A stretch of 64,000 nucleotides of DNA from Erythroxylum novogranatense (lineage: Eukaryota; Streptophyta; Magnoliopsida; Malpighiales; Erythroxylaceae): positions 61,735,103 through 61,799,102 of the forward strand of contig CM057231.1 in the NCBI GenBank assembly GCA_029891385.1. Direction: 5' to 3'. This document shows, in pieces, positions 46,229-56,785 of this stretch. The notes beneath the pieces were generated by a model. That model was not told the DNA's origin. It saw nothing but the letters and a program-made list of their open reading frames with translations, and did not search any database. Position 1 is the first letter of the stretch, and each line of letters starts with the position of its first letter. Made by a program: the position numbers and the translations under genes.

Positions 46229-47951
46229 ATGGCGGCGGGATGGAGAAACTTCTTTCAAATACGAGATGAAGTCTATCTCCAAGAAATTTATGAGTTACGG
46301 AAGAATACTAAATCAAGAGATGATACAATCGTGTCATATGTAGACACACACTCTGTTATTGTAACAAAGGAGTTCTTGGAGAAAGTTCTTGAATGTCCAA
46401 TGGATGGAGTTCAACCCACTAATATGGTGAAATGGATGACAAAGCTCAAGATGAGCGAAGATGAAGTTAGTCGTCAACTCTATGGACACAATAACCCAAT
46501 GAAAGGAGAGCCTCTTGGTGGTACCAAAGGCAAGGGTATTGTTCACGATTCTATGTGGATCATCTTACCGAGAATAGGTTCAAGACATCGTGTCACTACC
46601 CTAGATGAACAATGCATCTTTCATCTTCTAAATCATCACCCAATAGATTTTCCATATTTGATTTTTCAAGACATGGTAAAATCTATAAAGGATACAAACA
46701 CCGTCCTTATGGGATGTTGTTGACAAGAGTGTTCAAAGAATCGCATCGAGTTGGAAAGGGAATAAAATGAAGATAGTCAAAAGCTATATAGATTCAACAA
46801 TTGCTAAAATGGGTCCGAGATTTCAGACGTAAAAGGAGCGAAGCACCAAGGAAAGCAACAACCGAGGGGAGCCTATACCAAGAAATCCTCTATGAAGGAG
46901 AGAAGATCACACTCTCGTGAATCAAAGTCAAGAAGTGTTCGATTTTTGAATCAGAGAATTGAAGTGTAAAGGGAACCTCGGTGAGTGACATTCCTAAGCA
47001 AGCAAGAAGGTCACCTAGAATGAAACTGTCTGACGAAAGAAGCCACCCATCCGAGATTCAAGCCAATCAAAGCATTATGATCGACGAGATCAAAAGCTAC
47101 AAAATCACTATCATCAATCCTTGAGAAAGATTGAAACTCGTCTCAAGGAAATGGAGGAAAAGGAAAGTAGAAGAACACGAAAGAAGAAAGCACAATCCAA
47201 GAGGTCACCAAGGTTAAAGAAAATGAGTGCGAGAAAGAAGAAAGTCCAACAACAGAGATAAAGTCTAAGAAGGCAAGGCAAGAAGAGATCATTGTTGACA
47301 CTACTGAAAAGTCTGCTGCAAGTCTTTGTTAGTCTTGTTGATCTTCTTGAAGTTAATATGGAAGCGCCATCTTGAAGCGATTGTGGAAACTGTTACGGGT
47401 AATATTAAGGATTCTCACAAAGTTCTTAATAATCCAATTTTGAAGAAGTAGTTCCTACTACTTTTCATCTACACTTGTCCACAAATAAGTTGCTACTTAT
47501 ATTATGGGTAAGAAGGCTACTCAAAAGTTGTGAGTGTGATGACTAATGTTCCATCCAAGTATTTAACTGCTCAAAGAGAAAGTTGGGAACACAGATTGGT
47601 TGTAATAGAGAGAAGAAAACCAAGTCCGTCATCATCCGAGACAAACCAAAGAGATATGTGAAAGCCTTCTTCAAATCGGTTGAATATGATAATGGCATTT
47701 TACATCTGCTGGATAGGGGTTACAAAAATTTCTATGATCAATCAAGAGAGTTGGAAGAGAACCATATCCACGAGCCATTTGGAGAGCGTCTCACTTCTTA
47801 TCCTATAATGAGCAAGACAAGAATCAAGGTGGTACCGATCTTCAACCACCAAATTTTGTTGAACTCAAGTATGAGAAGTGAAGCTAAAAGTTCAACCAGA
47901 GCGATTGTGGATGACATGACTTCGATCAAATTGAAGAGGCGAGAAAATTGA
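46229..47951 (+). pseudogene. Third ORF of the SIRE-like element (env-like position)
   Basis: It begins at ATG 46229: MAAGWRNFFQIRDEVYLQEI...VTKEFLEKVLECPMDG, 164 codons to 46723. After degenerate sequence a further open stretch runs 47583-47951. It lies between pol and the 3' LTR, where SIRE/Maximus elements carry an env-like or unclassified extra ORF. No hydrophobic fusion or transmembrane segment was seen in the readable parts, so an envelope function is not supported here. Polar and charged composition suggests an RNA- or protein-binding product instead (inference). Confidence 0.55.
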
Positions 47952-48605
47952 TTGATGAAGCATGTGAAGAGAAAAGGAGTGGAAATTCTATCTGCAGATA
48001 TCAAGATCCGGACCAAGCCTAACTAAGGCTACAATGAGAGGATCCACAGGAGGACTATCGAGAAAGGTCGATATTGTTACATTCGGATTGGCAACTCGTA
48101 ATGTTGTTATACTATTTTACGTAACATTCGCTAAATCGACCTCTGTGGGAGATCACCTCAATTCAGAAGCTATGTCATGGTTGGAAGCACTTATCAACGT
48201 ATACATGATTCCTATGATCTTGATATTCATGAACAAGTCAGTATTTGTTCCTCCACCTCTCTACAAATCTTTGAAACAAATGTCTTTAACAAGGAAGCTT
48301 ATACAACAACGGTGGCTATCGTTGAAAAGCAAGTTGTTGAGACAGAATCCTCGACTACGAGATGAATCATCGACTTTAAAAAGCATGTTGAAACTTGATA
48401 AGGATATGAAGAAGATTAAGAAGATGCTGAAAAAGTTGGTGAAGCAGATTGGGAAATAATTTTTTGATCAATAACAAATAGGGGGAGAAGGGAGAAGGAA
48501 GAAATCAGCTGGAAGGATAAAGCAGAAGTTATTTCTGTATAATTGATACTTCTGTATAATTGATACTTTTCATATTTCTCTTATTCACAAGTATTTGTTA
48601 TCATC

Positions 48606-48619
48606 AAAAAGGGGGAGAA
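48606..48619 (+). other. Copia polypurine tract
   Basis: AAAAAGGGGGAGAA directly precedes the 3' LTR start TGTTAAGTC at 48620. Confidence 0.88.
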
Positions 48620-49621
48620 TGTTAAGTCAAACCAGACTTCACGTATTAAATAATTTTGATGATAAACAAAGAGAAATATACAAATGAAAAGTAGATGGAT
48701 GCATAAAAGAAAAGCGAAGGAAGAAAAGGAAGGAAGAAAAGCGAAGGAAGAAACAAATGAAGGAAGAAAAAAAAAGGAAGAAAAAGCGAAGGAAGAAAAG
48801 GAAGGAAGAAAAAATAAGGAAGAAAAGCGAAAGGAAGAAAAGCGAAGGAAGAAAAGCGAAGGAAGAAAAGCGAAGGAAGAAAAGCGGATGGAAGCTTTAC
48901 TAAGAGAAAAGCATACGATACAAAATCGAGACGGAAGCTTTACGAAGAGAAAAGCGCGATCAAGAATCGAACAAAAGAAAGAAACATCGCTTTAAGGCGA
49001 TTCTGAGTTAAACTGAATAACCGTTTCTTTAAAGATTCAAGCGCAGATATTCAAGAAACAGTTGAAGACTTGATTATAAATAAGAGTCGAGATTGAAGTA
49101 AAAACAACTTTTGAGCAAAGTGAATGAAACTCTGAGTATTCAAACATCTGACTATTTGAGAAAAATTGTGAACTATTTTTCGAGTGTACATTGTTAAGAG
49201 CAACTCTTTGTAAAAGCTCTTTATTAGTTTTTCATTTTGAAAAGTGTTACAAGTAGCTGAAGAGGCTAAGAGTAAAGAATACTTGTTGTTAAGGGACTGA
49301 AGAGGCTCGATCCAAAGAATACTTGTAAGCAGTTGAGATAGTGAAATCTCGAAAGAATATCGAGGATCGGGCGTAGCCACGGTTTAGGGTGAACCAGATA
49401 AATTGTCGTGTTTCTCTCTAACTCTTACTTTACTTAAATCGTAGTTCTCATTATTATCAAAGGTTTTCAAACTAGTCAAGAATTGATTTAAGATAAGTTT
49501 TACGAAAGAACAAGCAATTGTTATTGAAGGGATTAACGAAAAGTTTATCTCAATTCAACCCCCCCTTCTTGTGTATCTTGATCATATTATTACTCAATAT
49601 ATTAACGTGTGATTTACTTCA
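48620..49621 (+). repeat. Copia element 3' LTR (1002 bp)
   Basis: It is collinear with 40013-41043. Its purine array (48710-48895) uses GCGAAGGAAGAAAA units where the 5' LTR has GCAGAAGGAAGAAAA units. It ends ACTTCA before the element A LTR resumes. Confidence 0.88.
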
Positions 49622-50704
49622 ATTTTTAATTCGTTGTAAACTAGAGACATAGATCTACAAGTTTTGTGAAGAAATGAAGTTCTGAATCAATCTTTAATAA
49701 TGTCAAATTTTAGATGGAAGTTAAGCATAAAATTTTTGTTTCAGCTTTAGTTATAATTCGAATTGTTAAAGTTTGACTTTCCGATTTCTACACCAAATTG
49801 AATGGGATTTTGGTTATTGTTGAAGGAAATCAAGTGAGGCAAGAGGAGCAAGAGGATCAAGAGGAAAGGAATTCCTAAGCAAGTATAAGCAAGGAATTCA
49901 AGGTGGGTTCATATTTATAATAGAGTAAATAAGTCACTCATTGTTTTGTTCAAATCAAGAAAGATTGAATGATTTAAAATTGCATCATCAATATTTGTTT
50001 TAATTGCTATCGTGAAATGATTATATGTTGCTACATGATTTGCATTCATAATTTTTAAAAAGGCTTCAAAAAGGGTTTTCTCCTTTCAAGAATACATGCA
50101 CATGAAATCATGATTTCCGAAAAATATGAAAGGCAAGTTTCTAAACAAGTGCCAGTTTGGCAATCAAGTTTACAAGACTTTGAATCATGCATGTTATGTG
50201 GGTTTGTGGTATGTCCCTCAAGAACCGTCACGTCGTTGACTCATGAAAAGGCTTCGCCCGCCTGTCCGCAAGTGGCACGGAGCTCCCCACAAGATCTCTC
50301 TCAAGAAACTACGACTACACATAACCATTTCGATGGGAATGTGTAGTGCGTCATGAACCCGGACTAACCCAAACCATCATGCTATGCTTATGTGTTTATG
50401 ATTTGTCATCATGTTTCATGCATTCATGTTTTAAATTTTACTCATGAATTGTTATAAACCAAGCATTTCTAGTTGATGATTCTCACAAGCTCAATTATTA
50501 TGATTTCAAAGTGTACCACGACAATGAGCTATCTTTTAAATAGTTTTGCTTATTTCTGTATTATAAATGTGTTTCCACGAGCTTTATAGTTCACCCCTTT
50601 ACCCTCCCCATTCAGGTGACGAGTAAGAGACTGAGTAAGTCAAGTGTTATGGCATCACTTCGATTTATTATGTTTGTGTATTTTCAAGATGTACTTTTGG
50701 AAGA
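49622..50704 (+). repeat. Element A 3' LTR, second part, truncated
   Basis: It matches 33601-34640 of the 5' LTR (GTAAACTAGAGACATAGATC onward). Identity stops after TTTTGGAAGA at about 50704, so the final LTR portion containing palindrome cluster 2 and the LTR end is missing. Confidence 0.85.
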
Positions 50705-53700
50705 TTTCTAATATAGGTAAACCTATATGGGGTAACACTAGAGTATTTGTTAACAAGTGGGCTTAGTGCACAAGCCAACTATGTAGGCATTACTATTTGT
50801 ATAGACAAGACAACTATGCACTAGAGGAGAATTAGCTACATATGGTAGGGTATTAAGGTGGAGAATGGGAAAGAATTACCAAAATCATTCTCATTTTTAG
50901 ACCAGTAGATGAGGAGAATATGATCAAGGACCTAAATCAAGCCAACAAAACAAAAGATGGATAGAAACAAATTAAAGATTCAAAAAATGAGACTTTGAAT
51001 AGTTGAGGAACCTAAATAAACAAAAAGAACAACCTTGTAAAGAGACGATTAAGGAAGTTTTAGAGGCATCAGGTATTGATGTTACGAAGAAGGGGAACCC
51101 TTCCAACAAAAGCAACTCCTTATAAATATAATTGTATGGGAGTCTTAGAAACCAAATTAGTAATAAAAAAAAAATTGAAGCTCAAATGTAAGGATCATGG
51201 TGTTCTTTTGTCTATAAATATGTCCATCATCACTACGGAATAGTGATAATCATTTTTGACATAATGAGGGTCAATTTGGAAGTTTTACGTTCAAGCTATC
51301 AACATATCCACATAAGAATCAAATTCTTAATAAAAGGAAAAATATTGGAGATAACTTTTGTCTATGGTTCAAACTTCAAATTCTAGAGGGAGGAGCTCTA
51401 GAGTCATTTGAATTGAGTTAAATACAATTTTCAAGACCCCTGGGTGCTTATAGAGGACTTTAACAACACATTATATTGGTCTAAAGCTAAATGAAATATA
51501 AGCTTCAAGAGCTATTCGAGGGACTTTAAGGAGTGCATTGATAAATTGGGAGTTGTTAACCTAAGCATGAAAGGTAATTTCTATACTTAGAGCAATAGGA
51601 AAATAAGCAATAAACATATAAGGAGTAAGATAGATAGATTTCTAGTTGATGAGGAGTGGATGAGAAATTATTCAAAGAGTGATGAATCTTAATGTCTCGA
51701 ATCCTACTCCTATGGTGATTCAAAAAATATTTGAAAGGGTAATAAGAAGTTCTCCTTTCAGATTTTATGATTATTTGGCTAATCATGATGGCTTTGTACA
51801 GGCAGTTATAAGAGGATAGGAAATAATGGTTTAGGGGTTTAAGGCATTTGTCAAAAATATTGAACATAATAAAGAGGAACTAAAACTTATGGAAAAAAAA
51901 AGCATCAATTCTGATACACTTTCCAAGTTAAATAGTCAAAAGGTATATTAAAAAACATCTAGAACATGATTTACTATCAAATTAGAGATGTATGGTGGTT
52001 GGAATAACAATAGAATGCATTGATTAATTATTCTCGAGCATTCCATTGTTCACTTTTAAGATAAAGAGTTAGAATATCTTAGTTGTGTGAAGGGGATAGG
52101 AATTTCAAGTTCATATTCAACTTATTCTTTCCTAGAAGGAACTATAACAAAATCAACAGTATCATGGATTAATCTAGCATTTTAATCACTTCACAGGAAC
52201 TATTGAAGGATAAAGTTAGGATAAAGTACACTCATATCTCAAAAGTATCTTAGGTGAATAAAAGGTGTCTAACTCAAATACACAGGTACTAAGAGCCTCA
52301 TTTCTAACCACTTTTTCAGTAAAACAAATCAATTCCTACGTAAAATTTTCAAAAAAGGCAAATTAAACATGTCTTTAAAGCGAAAGTTAGAAAATCCTTT
52401 GGTCTTCATGGGCTAAGTGAAAGCTTTTATTTCAAAGGCACGACCTAAAATTAAGGATATGGTTAATAAGGCAATCCTTGAAATGTTTGAGTTTAGTAAT
52501 CCCCTTGAAGCTATCAACAAAACTTCCATCTGTTTGATTCAAAAAAATATAGAATCCTAACTCCTTTAGTGACTATGAACTTATTTCATACTACAATTTT
52601 CTTTACAAAATTGTTAATAAATTTCTCACTTAAATATTGAAGAGAGTATTGGGTTTAATGATTAACACAACTTAAGTTGCCTTCCTGGTAGGTCGATATA
52701 TTGGGGATAATGTTTTCTCATCCCCAGGGTTGCTTAAAGGATACTCTAGAAGGAGTTCCCTAACTAATTGTATGATTAATATAGATCTCCATAAAGCTTA
52801 TGATTTCTTGAGCTAGAGCGAGGCATTTAATTTCCCTCTCAAGTTTAGGAATTGGCTGAGCATGTACTGTATATCTCCATCACATTCAGTTTTAGTGAAT
52901 GAGGAACCTTCTAAATGGTTCGAAGGTAAAAAAGGCATAAGATAAAGAGATCCATTATCTCCTTATAACTTTATATTGTGTATGGAAGTGCTTTCTAGCT
53001 TTTAAACTAGAATATATCCTACAACCTAGCTTTTTAATTCCATCATAGATGTAGGAAATTCAAAATTTCCTATTTCCTTTTCGTTCACGATCTACTGTCA
53101 TAATAAATATGTCTTTCTATTTATGCCAACACTAAAGACTTTTAAAGACCTTTTAAGACTAGCTATCAACAATAAAAAAAGTTTCCTCATTTTATTGAAG
53201 AGAGCACAAACTTATGCTCTCTAGCTAGCTCTAACTATAACTATATAGATAAAATATTGTCCTTTTGTCTATTTGGGCCTACCTAACCGTTGGAAGATTG
53301 TTGTATAAGGAACGTATGCCTTTCATAGAGAAGATACAAAAGACAATTTTCTCCTATAGGTAAGTAAAGCTCTTATGATCTAATTAATAATTAAATCAAT
53401 AAAAGTTTATTGGAACTCCCATGTTTTCTATACTAAAGAGTTGGTTAAATCAATGGAGAGAGAATGATTTAGCAATTCCTTTAGTCTAGCATGAGAATCA
53501 AAAGGTATAAATTTAAAGTTGGTTAGAAATAGGTTTCTATAGGTAAAATGAAAAGTGGATTGGGAGCGTTACTAGTTAGACTCTAAAGCATTTTGGTGGG
53601 GAAGAGAATTTAGAGAATTTTGGAATCATCATAGGTAAAATGGATACATGAGTATTATTTAAAAGCGAAGAATTTTTTGGAACTCCAAGAAAAGCTAGGA

Positions 53701-54900
53701 AGATCCTAATACTTAACATAACTATTAAAAGAAATAAGCTCTATAGCAAGGCATGCAATTTGCCAATAGTTGATAGTAAGCTAGCCTTAGTTCACTATGA
53801 TAACTAGTCCAAGGTAAGAATTCTTGATGATTCACAAAATATACTAGGGATACTAGATCAAACTTCAAAAAATATTCTAGAAGGACTCGATTGAACTCCA
53901 ACTTATGTTAAAGTCAGTCTACATATGCAAGAGAGCCAATGGATAAATTATCAACAGGTTTTAACTTACATAATAGGAATTGTTTGTATTAACACCATTG
54001 GGGAGAGGTGGAAGACTTTCTTAAACTAGTATTTGGTTAGCAACAAACTACATAGAGGAGGAATAATTCTTTTACTCATAGCTTCTGGAACATACATGTT
54101 CATGGTATGAAAAGAAAGGAGTAACATTTATTTAAAAGGGAAGATAAACTTAACTAGATAATTTAAAAGAGAGGTTATCAATTGGATAAGGGAAATAGTG
54201 ACAATTAATAGTAAAGCCAAAAGTTGCAGTGATACTTTCACTTGTATATGGATGATATAATTAAGCTTTAACTTTCTCGTATGTGAATTTTGTTAAAACA
54301 TTAATGATACCGCAAGAGGAAATGTTGGTAAAGCTATAAGCTTAAGTATCCAAATGGAAATGTAAATAGACTACTTCTGGTACTTTTGAAAGGTTTAATG
54401 AATTCATAATTTAAAAAATATTAAAATTTTATCTTTTGTAAAACTTTGTTAAAGGTACAATTTGTTCATCCACATTTTACAAAAAGTTTAACTTAACCTC
54501 TATCTTACATGTGGTATAAAAAAATGTCAAAGCTTGATAATGAACATATTTTACATATTTTACAAAATTATGTTAGGAGAAAGTATGCTTCCTTATACAA
54601 GAAGGAGGTTTGGGATTGACATCTCAGAGGAATAAAAATCAAGTGTTATTGGCAAAATGGATTTGGAGGCGGCAAAATAACAAAAGATATATGGGTAAAG
54701 TACATACCAACTACTTGGCAAATGATAACTTTTAGAGCATGAAAGAAACCAAAGAACATTCTTGGCCCTTGGAGTAGATGCTAAGGATAAGGGACATGAT
54801 TTATCCTCATATCAATATACACATTGGAAATGATCCTGGAACCTGGTTTCGGTTGACAATTGTTATACTAAAAATTTTTGTGAAAAGATACTTAGTGATA
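50705..54900 (+). mobile_element. Decayed L1-type LINE (endonuclease and RT relics)
   Basis: Endonuclease relics: VLIEDFNN (51450), LGVVNLSMKGNFYT with a stop replacing Trp, then SN, and SKIDRFLVDEEW (51623). RT relics: TT*VAFLVGRYIGDNVFSSP (52667), MINIDLHKAYDF (52771), VNEEPSKWFEGKKGIR*RDP and LSPYNFILCMEVLS (52898-52995). The catalytic FADD box is read as FVHD near 53085, so it is lost. Near 54600 the stretch LLAKWIWR fits the 3' zinc-region neighbourhood of LINE pol. All frames are interrupted. The 5' boundary coincides with the truncated element A LTR; neither a poly(A) tail nor a target duplication was found. Confidence 0.82.
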
Positions 54901-55201
54901 GTTACCTTTTTGCTTTATCACTAATTATAAATGCATGTTTACAAGTTTCATTGGTGTATGAATAGGGTTTTAATATTTTGATTGATATGTATATTCAATT
55001 TGAAGTACTTAAACATGAAAGGAATACGTTAGTATGTTGGCATATTTTGAATGATTAATGTTTGCAGTTAAATTGATTCCATCAAATTTGATGTCATTAT
55101 ATCATTATTGCATATTGCATGAATGTGTGATTATATGTTTTTTATGCTTGTTTGTGTGTCTTTTTCTTAAAGACAAGCAAAATTTTAAGTGTGGGGGATT
55201 T
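54901..55201 (+). mobile_element. 3' end of an Athila/Tat-like element with polypurine tract
   Basis: This non-coding tail ends TAAGTGTGGGGGATTT (55186-55201), the characteristic polypurine tract of Athila-like gypsy elements, right before an LTR start TGATAGGTG. No coding sequence was recognised upstream. Confidence 0.6.
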
Positions 55202-55945
55202 TGATAGGTGTAGATCATATTATGTTTTTTAAGAGTTTTATTGTGTTTTTAAGTGTTTCTTAGATGATTATTATGTGTATAGGCTTAGAATTGTATTATT
55301 ATTAGTGTTTGATTTGTTCTAAGTGTTTAGGTGGTTTAAAACATGAATTTAATTTTAATTTTATGTTTCAAGCAGTAATTAATGTGTTTATGAGTGTTAG
55401 AAATTAGGAAATTGATCAAAAAAGAAGATGGAGAAAGTTTAAAGGTTGTCATGATTGTGTATGGAGCTATATGTCTCTCTGTCATGATTATGACAAGGGA
55501 GCATGATCATTACAGAGAGGTTGATAAAGGGACCACGATCGAGAGAGAGGTTTTTCTAGGCATGATATTTTTGGTGTATTTAGGGTTTAGACATATTTTT
55601 GAAACTGAACAAAGTGGGGAAACCCTAGACATAACCCTAGAACCTTAATGCATGATAAGTGTGAATTACATTTGTTTTAGGGCTTAATTTGATATGTATT
55701 TAATGATTAATCCAGTCGTCTAGTATGTGTTTAAGTTAGAATTGTTTTAGTTTGTTAATTATTTATGTTTTAAGTGTTTTATGGGTTAGTACAAGTGTTA
55801 GAGCTTAATTATTATGTTTTTGAGGTACCTTTATGTATTTGTTAGTGTTTTAGGGTCAACATCAAAGAATAGAAAAGTTTTAGAGACACTAAGGCCCAAA
55901 ACAACAGCCCACGATCGTGACAGAAGCCAAGACAGGGACCACGAT
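55202..55945 (+). repeat. Athila-like LTR, 5' part, interrupted at 55946
   Basis: It starts TGATAGGTG after a polypurine tract and has recurring TTTTAAGTGTTT phrases. Near its end it has CACGATCGTG-type words (55490-55545 and 55910-55945). It is interrupted by the minus-strand LTR D at 55946. An ORF at 55394-55648 lies wholly within the LTR and has no known domain. Confidence 0.6.
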
Positions 55946-56785
55946 TGTAACACCCCCTTACCATAGGATATGTACCGGAACGTCCGTAGGTCAATTTCGA
56001 TACACACCCTATGATAAGGTTACGCTACAAACCATTTCGAACTCTCCACATGGCATCAAAAATCATAAAGCATTAATATGAAATCCACTAATTTTGAAAC
56101 CATAAATTTCTCATTTCATAATCTCAAAGCAGTAAATTACACAACTGTTATTTTCTGTACATTAGTCCCAAAGAAAATCAAACATAAACCTAGCTAGGTC
56201 ATCTCTCAAAAAGTGTCAGCTGACCGACCTGTGTGTCATGACTTCTCTTGCCAACTCAATCTACACGACAGGATAATTCCCTCTGGAGCTATAAGTCTAC
56301 TCTCTCGATTCTGAAAAATAATTTGCAATTTTGGGTGAGTTTGCGAACTCAGTGAGGAACCATCATCGATGGTTCACCCAATTCATGCATATACACAGTA
56401 TATCACAGATACATACAGTTATTTCACCAAAACACATTCAGAAGAACCACATGATTACTATATCAGTCAAAAAAAACAATTCAAATACACATGAAATGCG
56501 TATGTGACGCTTTTCCAATTTATTACATTGTTGTGACTGAGCGCCTGAAACTGTCCTATTAAGGGCGCATTAAACGGTGAGTCATAGGCTCTGAATCACT
56601 GTGGGCTCAAGGCCCAATCACGTTGAGCTTTAAGCTCTCATTGGCTGCTCTGGTCACAACTGCCAATTACTGATCATGCAATTATGCATGAAATGCATAT
56701 GTCCAAATAAAACCAAATCAACATACACATAAGTCACTCACAAGTAATCACATGAAAATCACATTTAGCACTTCTATGTCAGAAT
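55946..56785 (-). repeat. Minus-strand LTR D (family B relative), 3' part
   Basis: The minus-strand LTR end is seen here as TGTAACACCC. The segment matches the reverse complement of family B LTRs: GAACCATCATCGATGGTTC and GTGAGTTTGCGAACTCA at 56330-56385 correspond to 4985-5020, and AGCACTTCTATG near 56770 corresponds to about 4450. It is a diverged sister family. It was inserted into the Athila-like LTR after ACGAT (55941-55945). Confidence 0.75.

Larger units (their letters stand above)
40013..49621 (+). mobile_element. SIRE/Maximus-like Ty1/copia element with third ORF, inserted in element A LTR
   Basis: LTRs are 40013-41043 and 48620-49621. A tRNA-Met primer site follows the 5' LTR and an AAAAAGGGGGAGAA polypurine tract precedes the 3' LTR. 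The insertion splits the element A LTR within ATGAGGT.ATTT; AATTT (40008-40012) and AATTT (49621-49625, overlapping the last LTR base) fit a 4-5 bp target duplication. The internal order gag, protease, integrase, RT, RNase H marks copia. The long region after pol (45750-48600) with an additional ORF fits the SIRE/Maximus group. The coding regions carry many small frameshifts. Confidence 0.9.
32767..50704 (+). mobile_element. Chromovirus (Tekay-like) Ty3/gypsy element A, nested and 3' truncated
   Basis: The order is 5' LTR (32767-35196), tRNA-Met primer site, gag, protease remnant, RT, RNase H, integrase, chromodomain, polypurine tract and 3' LTR (39134 onward). The RT-RNaseH-integrase order and a chromodomain at the end of pol place it among chromoviruses; the TGGTATCAGAGC primer site and NFEDEIF tail fit the Tekay/Del group. 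The 3' LTR is split by a copia element (40013-49621). It resumes at 49622 and stops at about 50704, lacking the last 550 bp or so, so no target duplication can be verified. Internal stops and frameshifts make it non-autonomous. Confidence 0.9.

Noticed and set aside
55394..55648. 84-codon ORF in the Athila-like LTR
   Set aside because: Lies wholly in an LTR, no homology recognised, and repeats CACGATCG-type words.
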